Source: Leptodactylus fallax (lineage: Eukaryota > Chordata > Amphibia > Anura > Leptodactylidae). Taken from it: DNA of 64,000 bases. The position numbers and the translations under genes were made by a program. The stretch is taken from the NCBI GenBank assembly GCA_947044405.1, contig CAMRHE010000360.1, positions 1 through 64,000 of the forward strand, read 5' to 3'. Below are positions 54,036-64,000 of the stretch, piece by piece (the stretch's first letter is position 1; every line of letters begins with the position of its first letter). Under the pieces are notes generated by a model. That model was not told the origin of the DNA and made no database searches. It was given only the letters and a program-made list of their open reading frames with translations.

Positions 54036-55438
54036 CTCCTCTATCACTATAATAAGATCAGCGTCACCTCCTCCTCTATCATTATAAGATCAGCGTCACC
54101 TCCTCTATCATTATAATAAGATCAGCGTCGCCTCCTCTATCACTATAATAAGATCAGCGTCACCTCCTCTATCATTATAATAAGATCAGCGTCACCTCCT
54201 CCATCATTATAATAAGATCAGCGTCACCTCCTCCTCTATCAGTATAATAAGATCAGCGTCGCCTCCTCCTCTATCACTATAATAAGATCAGCGTCACCTC
54301 CTCTATCACTATAATAAGATCAGCGTCACCTCCTCTATCACTATAATAAGATCAGCGTCGCCTCCTCTATCACTATTATAAGATCAGCGTCACCTCCTCC
54401 ATCATTATAATAAGATCAGCGTCACCTCCTCCATCATTATAATAAGATCAGCGTCACCTCCTCTATCAGTATAATAAGATCAGCGTCACCTCCTCTATCA
54501 TTATAATAAGATCAGCGTCGCCTCCTCTATCATTATAATAAGATCAGCGTCACCTCCTCCTCCATCATTATAATAAGATAAGCGTCGCCTCCTCCACTAT
54601 CAGTATAATAAGATCAGCGTCGCCTCCTCCTCTATCATTATAAGATCAGCGTCGCCTCCTCTATCATTATAATAAGATCAGCGTCACCCCTCTATCAGTA
54701 TAAGATCAGCGTCGCCTCCTCTATCACTATAATAAGATCAGCGTCACCTCCTCCACTATCAGTATAATAAGATCAGCGTCGCCTCCTCCTCTATCATTAT
54801 AAGATCAGCGTCACCTCCTCTATCACTATAATAAGATCAGCGTCACCTCCTCCTCTATCATTATAATAAGATCAGCGTCGTCTCCTCCTCTATCATTATA
54901 ATAAGATCAGCGTCACCTCCTCTATCACTATAATAAGATCAGCGTCGCCTTCTACATCATTATAATAAGATCAGCGTCACCTCCTCCTCTATCATTATAA
55001 TAAGATCAGCGTCACCTCCTCCTCTATCACTATAATAAGATCAGCGTCGCCTCCTCTATCATTATAAAAAGATCAGCGTCACCTCCTCCTCTATCATTAT
55101 AAAAAGATCAGCGTCGCCTCCTCCTCTATCACTATAATAAGATCAGCGTCACCTCCTCCTCTATCAGTATAATAAGATCAGCGTCACCTCCTCCTCTATC
55201 ATTATAAGATCAGCGTCACCTCCTCTATCACTATAATAATATCAGCGTCACCTCCTCCTCTATCATTATAAAAAGATCAGCGTCGCCTCCTCCTCTATCA
55301 GTATAATAAGATCAGCGTCACCTCCTCTATCACTATAATAAGATCAGCGTCACCTCCTCCTCTATCAGTATAATAAGATCAGCGTCACCTCCTCCTCTAT
55401 CATTATAATAAGATCAGCGTCACCTCCTCCTCTATCAT
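54036..55438. repeat. Satellite segment between H2 and block F
   Basis: Ordinary units with no gene. Rare variants cluster here: CTCCACTATCAG units near 54591 and 54751, a unit one base short (GTCACCCCTCTATC near 54683), GTCGCCTTCTACATC near 54945, and TATAAAAAGATC units near 55064, 55099 and 55265. The AAAAAG form is otherwise seen only in block F. An ATCACTATTATAAG unit lies near 54370. Confidence 0.83.
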
Positions 55439-57154
55439 TATAATAAGATCAGCGTCACCTCCTCCTCTATCACTATAATAAGATCAGCGTCACCTCCTCC
55501 GCTATCATTATAATAAGATCAGCGTCGCCTCCTCCTCTATCATTATAATAAGATCAGCGTCACCTCCTCCTCTATCACTATAATAAGATCAGCGTCGCCT
55601 CCTCCATCATTATAAGATCAGCGTCGCCTCCTTCTCTATCAGTATAATAAGATCAGCGTCGCCTCCTTCTCTATCAGTATAATAAGATCAGCGTCACCTC
55701 CTCCTCCATCACTATAATAAGATCAGCGTCGCCTCCTCTATCAGTATAATAAGATCAGCGTCACCTCCTCCTCCATCATTATAATAAGATCAGCGTCACC
55801 TCCTCCTCCATCATTATAATAAGATCAGCGTCGCCTCCTCTATCATTATAATAAGATCAGCGTCGCCTCCTCTATCATTATAATAAGATCAGCGTCGCCT
55901 CCTCTATCACTATAATAAGATCAGCGTCGCCTCCTCCTCTATCACTATAATAAGATCAGCGTCACCTCCTCCATCAGTATAATAAGATCAGCGTCGCCTC
56001 CTCCTCCGTCATTATAATAAGATCAGCGTCACCTCCTCTATCATTATAATAAGATCAGCGTCACCTCCTCTATCATTATAAGATCAGCGTCACCTCCTCC
56101 TCTATCACTATAATAAGATCAGCGTCACCTCCTCCTCCTCCATCATTATAAGATCAGCGTCGCCTCCTCCTCTATCAGTATAATAAGATCAGCGTCACCT
56201 CCTCCTCCATCATTATAATAAGATCAGCGTCACCTCCTCCTCTATCACTATAAAAAGATCAGCGTCGCCTCCTCCTCTATCATTATAATAAGATCAGCGT
56301 CACCTCCTCCTCTATCATTATAATAAGATCAGCGTCACCTCCTCCTCTATCATTATAATAAGATCAGCGTCACCTCCTCCTCTATCATTATAATAAGATC
56401 AGCGTCACCTCCTCCTCTATCAGTATAATAAGATCAGCGTCGCCGCCTCCTCCTCTATCATTATAAGATCAGCGTCACCTCCTCCTCCATCATTATAATA
56501 AGATCAGCGTCACCTCCTCTATCACTATAATAAGATCAGCGTCGCCTCCTCTATCATTATAATAAGATCAGCGTCGCCTCCTCCTCTATCATTATAATAA
56601 GATCAGCGTCGCCTCCTCCTCTATCATTATAATAAGATCAGCGTCACCTCCTCCTCTATCATTATAATAAGATCAGCGTCGCCTCCTCTATCACTATAAT
56701 AAGATCAGCGTCACCTCCTCCTCTATCATTATAAGAAGATCAGCGTCGCCTCCTCCTCTATCATTATAATAAGATCAGCGTCACCTCCTCTATCAGTATA
56801 ATAAGATCAGCGTCACCTCCTCCTCTATCATTATAATAAGATCAGCGTCGCCTCCTCCTCCATCATTATAATAAGATCAGCGTCACCTCCTCCTCTATCA
56901 CTATAATAAGATCAGCGTCACCTCCTCTATCACTATAATAAGATCAGCGTCACCTCCTCTATCACTATAATAAGATCAGCGTCACCTCCTCCTCTATCAT
57001 TATAATAAGATCAGCGTCGCCTCCTCCTCCATCAGTATAATAAGATCAGCGTCACCTCCTCTATCATTATAATAAGATCAGCGTCACCTCCTCTATCATT
57101 ATAATAAGATCAGCGTCACCTCCTCCTCTATCAGTATAATAAGATCAGCGTCAC
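55439..57154. repeat. Block F, copy 1 (matches 62285-64000)
   Basis: Matches 62285-64000 at a constant offset of exactly 6846 bp at every marker checked: CCGCTATCATT 55499/62345, CTCCGTC 56006/62852, the GTCGCCGCC unit 56431/63277, ATAAGAAGAT 56731/63577, and the last bases of the window. I saw no unit gain or loss across about 1.7 kb. The left edge is sharp, at or just before 55439. The right edge is not seen because the partner runs off the window. Confidence 0.93.
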
Positions 57155-58078
57155 CTCCTCCATCATTATAATAAGATCAGCGTCACCTCCTCCTCTATCA
57201 CTATAAGATCAGCGTCGCCTCCTCCTCTATCAGTATAATAAGATCAGCGTCACCTCCTCTATCAGTATAATAAGATCAGCGTCGCCTCCTCTATCAGTAT
57301 AATAAGATCAGCGTCACCTCCTCCTCTATCAGTATAATAAGATCAGCGTCACCTCCTCCATCATTATAATAAGATCAGCGTCACCTCCTCTATCAGTATA
57401 ATAAGATCAGCGTCACCTCCTCCTCTATCATTATAATAAGATCAGCGTCGCCTCCTCCTCTATCATTATAATAAGATCAGCGTCACCTCCTCCTCTATCA
57501 TTATAATAAGATCAGCGTCGCCTCCTCCTCTATCATTATAATAAGATCAGCGTCACCTCCTCTATCATTATAATAAGATCAGCGTCACCTCCTCCATCAT
57601 TATAATAAGATCAGCGTCACCTCCTCTATCATTATAATAAGATCAGCGTCACCTCCTCCATCATTATAATAAGATCAGCGTCACCTCCTCCTCTATCACT
57701 ATAAGATCAGCGTCACCTCGTCCTCTATCACTATAATAAGATCAGCGTCGCCTCCTCCTCTATCAGTATAATAAGATCAGCGTCGCCTCCTCCTCTATCA
57801 GTATAATAAGATCAGCGTCGCCTCCTCTATCAGTATATGATCAGCGTCACCTCCTCCTCTATCAGTATAATAAGATCAGCGTCGCCTCCTCTATCAGTAT
57901 AAGATCAGCGTCGCCTCCTCTATCACTATAATAAGATCAGCGTCACCTCCTCCTCTATCACTATAATAAGATCAGCGTCACCTCCTCCTCTATCATTATA
58001 AGATCAGCGTCACCTCCTCCATCATTATAATAAGATCAGCGTCACCTCCTCTATCAGTATAATAAGATCAGCGTCACC
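56880..58078. repeat. Block E, copy 2
   Basis: Counterpart of 27160-28312. It has regular units where the other copy has its disordered patch. It overlaps the end of block F copy 1, so the sequence around 56.9-57.15 kb belongs to two duplication families (about 27.2 kb and about 63.8 kb). Homology to the 28.3-kb copy ends near 58078. Confidence 0.86.
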
Positions 58079-58543
58079 TCCTCTATCATTATAATAAGAT
58101 CAGCGTCGCCTCCTCCTCTATCATTATAATAAGATCAGCGTCGCCTCCTCCTCTATCATTATAATAAGATCAGCGTCACCTCCTCTATCATTATAATAAG
58201 ATCAGCGTCACCTCCTCCTCTATCATTATAATAAGATCAGCGTCACCTCCTCCTCTATCATTATAATAAGATCAGCGTCACCTCCTCCATCATTATAAGA
58301 TCAGCGTCGCCTCCTTCTCTATCAGTATAATAAGATCAGCGTCACCTTCTCCTTTATCATTATATTAAGATCAGCGTCACCTCCTCCTCTATCACTATAA
58401 TAAGATCAGCGTCGCCTCCTCTATCATTATAATAAGATCAGCGTCACCTCCTCCTCTATCATTATAAGATCAGCGTCACCTCCTCCTCTATCATTATAAT
58501 AAGATCAGCGTCACCTCCTCCTCTATCATTATAATAAGATCAG
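58079..58543. repeat. Short satellite segment between blocks E and D
   Basis: About 14 ordinary units with no gene. A unit near 58346 has CCTTCTCCTTTATCATT followed by TATATTAAG, a combination I saw nowhere else in the window. Confidence 0.82.
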
Positions 58544-61500
58544 CGTCACCTCCTCTATCATTATAATTAGATCAGCGTCGCCTCCTCCTCTATCATTATA
58601 ATAAGATCAGCGTCACCTCCTCTTCTATCATTATAATAAGATCAGCGTCACCTCCTCCTCTATCATTATAATAAGATCAGCGTCGCCTCCTCCTCTATCA
58701 CTATAATAAGATCAGCGTCACCTCCTCCTCTATCACTATAATAAGATCAGCGTCGCCTCCTCCTCTATCATTATAATAAGATCAGCGTCACCTCCTCCTC
58801 TATCATTATAAGATCAGCGTCACCTCCTCCTCCATCATTATAATAAGATCAGCGTCACCTCCTCTATCACTATAATAAGATCAGCGTCACCTCCTCCTCT
58901 ATCAATATAATAAGATCAGCGTCACCTCCTCTATCAGCATAATAAGATTAGCGTCACCTCCTTCTCCATCATTATAATAAGATCAGCGTCGCCTCCTCTA
59001 TCATTATAATTAGATAAGCGTCGCCTCCTCTATCATTATAATAAGATCAGCGTCGCCTCCTCCTCTATCACTATAAGATCAGCGTCGCCTCCTCCTCTAT
59101 CACTATAATAAGATCAGCGTCGCCTCCTCCTCTATCAGCATAATAAGATCAGCGTCACCTCCTTCTCCATCATTATAATAAGATCAGCGTCGCCTCCTCT
59201 ATCATTATAATTAGATAAGCGTCGCCTCCTCCATCATTATAATAAGATCAGCGTCGCCTCCTCCTCCATCATTATAATAAGATCAGCGTCGCCTCCTCCT
59301 CCATCATTATAATAAGATCAGCGTCACCTCCTCTATCACTATAATAAGATCAGCGTCGCCTCCTCCTCTATCAGTATAATAAGATCAGCGTCACCTCCTC
59401 CTCTATCAGTATAATAAGATCAGCGTCACCTCGTCCTCTATCATTATAATAAGATCAGCGTCACCTCCTCCTCTATCACTATAATAAGATCAGCGTCGCC
59501 TCCTCCTCTATCATTATAAGATCAGCGTCGCCTCCTCCTCCATCATTATAATAAGATCAGCGTCGCCTCCTCCTCTATCATTATAAGATCAGCGTCGCCT
59601 CCTCCATCATTATAATAAGATCAGCGTCACCTCCTCCTCTATCACTATAATAAGATCAGCGTCACCTCCTCCTCTATCACTATAATAAGATCAGCGTCAC
59701 CTCCTCCATCATTATAATAAGATCAGCGTCACCTCCTCCTCTATCACTATAATAATATCAGCGTCACCTCCTCCTCTATCACTATAATAAGATCAGCGTC
59801 GCCTCCTCTATCACTATAATAAGATCAGCGTCACCTCCTCCATCATTATAATAAGATCAGCGTCGCCTCCTCCTCCATCACTATAATAAGATCAGCGTCG
59901 CCTCCTCTATCATTATAATAAGATCAGCGTCACCTCCTCTATCATTATAATAAGATCAGCGTCGCCTCCTCTATCACTATAATAAGATCAGCGTCACCTC
60001 CTCCTCTATCAGTATAATAAGATCAGCGTCACCTCCTCCTCTATCAGTATAAGATCAGCGTCGCCTCCTCTATCACTATAATAAGATCAGCGTCACCTCC
60101 TCCTCTATCAGTATAATAAGATCAGCGTCACCTCCTCCTCTATCAGTATAATAAGATCAGCGTCACCTCCTCTATCAGTATAATAAGATCAGCGTCACCT
60201 CCTCCTCTATCATTATAATAAGATCAGCGTCGCCTCCTCTATCACTATAATAAGATCAGCGTCACCTCCTCCTCTATCACTATAATAAGATCAGCGTCAC
60301 CTCCTCTATCACTATAATAAGATCAGCGTCACCTCCTCCTCTATCAGTATAATAAGAACAGCGTCGCCTCCTCCTCTATCATTATAATAAGATCAGCGTC
60401 ACCTCCTCCTCTATCATTATAATAAGATCAGCGTCACCTCCTCCTCCATCATTATAATAAGATCAGCGTCACCTCCTCCTCTATCATTATAATAAGATCA
60501 GCGTCACCTCCTCTATCACTATAATAAGATCAGCGTCGCCTCCTCCTCTATCACTATAATAAGATCAGCGTCACCTCCTCCTCTATCAATATAATAAGAT
60601 CAGCGTCACCTCCTCCTCTATCAATATAATAAGATCAGCGTCACCTCCTCTATCAGCATAATAAGATCAGCGTCACCTCCTTCTCCATCATTATAATAAG
60701 ATCAGCGTCGCCTCCTCTATCATTATAATTAGATAAGCGTCGCCTCCTCTATCATTATAATAAGATCAGCGTCACCTCCTCTATCACTATAAGATCAGCG
60801 TCGCCTCCTCCTCTATCAGTATAATAAGATCAGCGTCACCTCCTCCATCATTATAATAAGTTCAGCGTCGCCTCCTCTATCACTATAATAAGATCAGCGT
60901 CACCTCCTCTATCATTATAATAAGATCAGCGTCACCTCCTCCTCTATCAGTATAAGATCAGCGTCGCCTCCTCTATCACTATAATAAGATCAGCGTCACC
61001 TCCTCCTCTATCAGTATAATAAGATCAGCGTCACCTCCTCCTCTATCACTATAATAAGATAAGCGTCACCTCCTCCTCTATCACTATAATAAGATCAGCG
61101 TCACCTCCTCTATCAGTATAATAAGATCAGCGTCACCTCCTCCTCTATCATTATAATAAGATCAGCGTCGCCTCCTCTATCAGTATAATAAGATCAGCGT
61201 CACCTCCTCTATCACTATAATAAGATCAGCGTCACCTCCTCCTCTATCACTATAATAAGATCAGCGTCGCCTCCTCCTCTATCACTATAATAAGATCAGC
61301 GTCACCTCCTCCTCTATCAATATAATAAGATCAGCGTCACCTCCTCTATCAGCATAATAAGATCAGCGTCACCTCCTTCTCCATCATTATAATAAGATCA
61401 GCGTCGCCTCCTCTATCATTATAATAAGATCAGCGTCACCTCCTCTATCACTATAAGATCAGCGTCGCCTCCTCCTCTATCAGTATAATAAGATCAGCGT

Positions 61501-62282
61501 CGCCTCCTCCTCTATCATTATAAGATCAGCGTCACCTCCTCCTCCATCATTATAATAAGATCAGCGTCACCTCCTCCATCATTATAATAAGATCAGCGTC
61601 ACCTCCTCCTCTATCATTATAATAAGATCAGCGTCGCCTCCTCTATCATTATAATAAGATCAGCGTCGCCTCCTCCATCATTATAATAAGATCAGCGTCG
61701 CCTCCTCTATCATTATAATAAGATCAGCGTCACCTCCTCTATCATTATAATAAGATCAGCGTCGCCTCCTCCTCCATTATTATAATAAGATCAGCGTCAC
61801 CTCCTCTATCATTATAATAAGATCAGCGTCGCCTCCTCCTCTATCATTATAATAAGATCAGCGTCACCTCCTCTATCACTATAATAAGATCAGCGTCACC
61901 TCCTCTATCACTATAATAAGATCAGCGTCGCCTCCTCCATCATTATAAGATCAGCGTCACCTCCTCCTCTATCACTATAATAAGATCAGCGTCACCTCCT
62001 CCTCCATCATTATAATAAGATCAGCGTCGCCTCCTCCTCTATCATTATAATAAGATCAGCGTCACCTCCTCCGCTATCACTATAATATGATCAGCGTCGC
62101 CTCCTCCTCTATCATTATAATTAGATCAGCGTCACCTCCTCCTCCATCATTATAATAAGATCAGCGTCACCTCCTCTATCATTATAATAAGATCAGCGTC
62201 ACCTCCTCCTCTATCATTATAATAAGATCAGCGTCACCTCCTCTATCATTATAATAAGATCAGCGTCACCTCCTCCTCTATC
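58544..62282. repeat. Block D, copy 2
   Basis: Counterpart of 18400-22438, with the markers listed there. Changes since the split include a loss of about 102 bp (three units) near the first cassette, a loss of about 105 bp (three units) near 59.3 kb, loss of the AATTAGATAAG unit in the last cassette near 61.4 kb, and a GATTAGCG core near 58950. It ends abruptly at about 62282, where block F copy 2 begins within the same unit. Confidence 0.9.
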
Positions 62283-62284
62283 AG

Positions 62285-64000
62285 TATAATAAGATCAGCG
62301 TCACCTCCTCCTCTATCACTATAATAAGATCAGCGTCACCTCCTCCGCTATCATTATAATAAGATCAGCGTCGCCTCCTCCTCTATCATTATAATAAGAT
62401 CAGCGTCACCTCCTCCTCTATCACTATAATAAGATCAGCGTCGCCTCCTCCATCATTATAAGATCAGCGTCGCCTCCTTCTCTATCAGTATAATAAGATC
62501 AGCGTCGCCTCCTTCTCTATCAGTATAATAAGATCAGCGTCACCTCCTCCTCCATCACTATAATAAGATCAGCGTCGCCTCCTCTATCAGTATAATAAGA
62601 TCAGCGTCACCTCCTCCTCCATCATTATAATAAGATCAGCGTCACCTCCTCCTCCATCATTATAATAAGATCAGCGTCGCCTCCTCTATCATTATAATAA
62701 GATCAGCGTCGCCTCCTCTATCATTATAATAAGATCAGCGTCGCCTCCTCTATCACTATAATAAGATCAGCGTCGCCTCCTCCTCTATCACTATAATAAG
62801 ATCAGCGTCACCTCCTCCATCAGTATAATAAGATCAGCGTCGCCTCCTCCTCCGTCATTATAATAAGATCAGCGTCACCTCCTCTATCATTATAATAAGA
62901 TCAGCGTCACCTCCTCTATCATTATAAGATCAGCGTCACCTCCTCCTCTATCACTATAATAAGATCAGCGTCACCTCCTCCTCCTCCATCATTATAAGAT
63001 CAGCGTCGCCTCCTCCTCTATCAGTATAATAAGATCAGCGTCACCTCCTCCTCCATCATTATAATAAGATCAGCGTCACCTCCTCCTCTATCACTATAAA
63101 AAGATCAGCGTCGCCTCCTCCTCTATCATTATAATAAGATCAGCGTCACCTCCTCCTCTATCATTATAATAAGATCAGCGTCACCTCCTCCTCTATCATT
63201 ATAATAAGATCAGCGTCACCTCCTCCTCTATCATTATAATAAGATCAGCGTCACCTCCTCCTCTATCAGTATAATAAGATCAGCGTCGCCGCCTCCTCCT
63301 CTATCATTATAAGATCAGCGTCACCTCCTCCTCCATCATTATAATAAGATCAGCGTCACCTCCTCTATCACTATAATAAGATCAGCGTCGCCTCCTCTAT
63401 CATTATAATAAGATCAGCGTCGCCTCCTCCTCTATCATTATAATAAGATCAGCGTCGCCTCCTCCTCTATCATTATAATAAGATCAGCGTCACCTCCTCC
63501 TCTATCATTATAATAAGATCAGCGTCGCCTCCTCTATCACTATAATAAGATCAGCGTCACCTCCTCCTCTATCATTATAAGAAGATCAGCGTCGCCTCCT
63601 CCTCTATCATTATAATAAGATCAGCGTCACCTCCTCTATCAGTATAATAAGATCAGCGTCACCTCCTCCTCTATCATTATAATAAGATCAGCGTCGCCTC
63701 CTCCTCCATCATTATAATAAGATCAGCGTCACCTCCTCCTCTATCACTATAATAAGATCAGCGTCACCTCCTCTATCACTATAATAAGATCAGCGTCACC
63801 TCCTCTATCACTATAATAAGATCAGCGTCACCTCCTCCTCTATCATTATAATAAGATCAGCGTCGCCTCCTCCTCCATCAGTATAATAAGATCAGCGTCA
63901 CCTCCTCTATCATTATAATAAGATCAGCGTCACCTCCTCTATCATTATAATAAGATCAGCGTCACCTCCTCCTCTATCAGTATAATAAGATCAGCGTCAC
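62285..64000. repeat. Block F, copy 2 (cut by window end)
   Basis: Second copy of 55439-57154 at an offset of 6846 bp. It begins in the middle of a unit, joined in register to the end of block D copy 2; the base at 62284 (G in ATCAG) differs from both parents, which have T there. The copy continues to the last base, so the true duplicated length is at least 1716 bp. Confidence 0.92.

Larger units (their letters stand above)
1..64000. repeat. Satellite array of a 29-38 bp tandem unit (mean about 33 bp)
   Basis: The same unit repeats head to tail, always in the same orientation, from the first to the last base. The full unit is 35 bp: a GATCAGCGTC core, then G or A, then CC plus TCC triplets ending TCT or TCC, then ATCA-N-TATAA and an optional TAA. 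Dropping one pyrimidine triplet gives 32 bp, and also dropping the TAA gives 29 bp. The full unit has 11 C but only 3 G on the + strand, so the strand is strongly C-rich and the complement carries GGA runs. No long ORF exists: the unit length is 2 modulo 3, so each + frame meets TAA every third unit, and the - strand has several stops per unit. I see no transposon, gene remnant or unique sequence inside. The array extends past both window edges. Species and satellite family name are not determinable from this sequence. Confidence 0.98.

Noticed and set aside
1..64000. CRISPR array (repeat length of about 29-35 bp looks similar)
   Set aside because: There are no spacers. Consecutive units abut and all are near-identical, and no cas genes are present.
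1..64000. Long tandem-repeat protein gene
   Set aside because: The unit length is 2 modulo 3 and contains TAA, so every + frame closes within about 100 bp in the standard code. The - strand has TGA, TAA and TAG in each unit. There is no start codon context.
1..64000. Telomeric or simple trinucleotide repeat
   Set aside because: No telomere-type G-rich hexamer is present, and the TCC triplets are only part of a longer, complex unit.
1..64000. TATA boxes or promoters in each unit (TATAATAA, TATAAG)
   Set aside because: These occur in every unit as part of the repeat, with no associated ORF or downstream element. There is no evidence of transcription in the sequence.
1..64000. Hairpin from the 8-bp palindrome ATTATAAT in ATCAT-type units
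   Set aside because: It does not extend beyond eight bases and is lost in the common ATCAC and ATCAG units, so a conserved structure is unlikely.
1..64000. Assigning a species or a named satellite family
   Set aside because: I do not recognise the unit with confidence and no gene is available for comparison. A search of the consensus against repeat libraries and tandem-repeat databases would decide.

Overview
The whole 64 kb window is one uninterrupted tandem array, with no gene in it. The repeat unit is 35 bp in its full form. It has three parts: an 11-base core (GATCAGCGTC followed by G or A), a pyrimidine tract (CC, then two or three TCC-type triplets, ending TCT or TCC), and an AT-rich part (ATCA, one variable base, TATAA, and an optional extra TAA). 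Counting the first 11 units (about 361 bp) gives a mean near 33 bp, so the window should hold roughly 1,900 to 2,000 units (an estimate, not a count). The array runs off both ends of the window, so its true length is unknown. I see no transposon, unique spacer, RNA gene or conserved-looking ORF. On the + strand every frame meets TAA about once per three units. The - strand is rich in TGA, TAA and TAG.

The kind of sequence (a homogeneous minisatellite-class satellite tens of kb long) points to a eukaryotic nuclear chromosome, such as a centromeric, pericentromeric, subtelomeric or interstitial heterochromatin block. Nothing in the window identifies the species. I do not recognise the unit as a named satellite.

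The units vary at a few fixed sites: G or A after the core; two or three (rarely four) pyrimidine triplets; T or C before ATCA; T, C, G or rarely A inside ATCA-N-TATAA; and presence or absence of one TAA. Reading these variants as a barcode shows a mosaic of larger duplications. Block A is at about 1-780 and 4500-5270. A perfect 160-bp tandem pair lies at 3461-3780. Block B occurs three times (about 15.5-16.3, 24.8-27.0 and 32.3-34.9 kb). Block C is at 28.6-32.2 and 35.8-39.2 kb. Block D is about 4 kb at 18.4-22.4 kb and again about 40 kb away at 58.5-62.3 kb. Block E is at 27.2-28.3 and 56.9-58.1 kb. Block F is at 55.44-57.15 and 62.29-64.0 kb, exactly 6846 bp apart. The clearest structure is two adjacent copies of an approximately 8-kb higher-order unit (H1 about 38.14-45.99 kb, H2 about 45.99-54.04 kb). 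Each contains the same internal 1296-bp tandem duplication, 105-bp trimers and 172-bp pentamers.

The most unusual points are four. Almost all length changes are multiples of three bases although nothing is coding. The core CpG is kept in nearly every unit while a second CpG two bases away is polymorphic. The duplications are nested, so they can be put in order. One small disordered patch at about 27.44-27.53 kb is the only place where the array really breaks pattern. I compared copies by eye, and block edges are good to about one repeat unit unless an exact offset is given.
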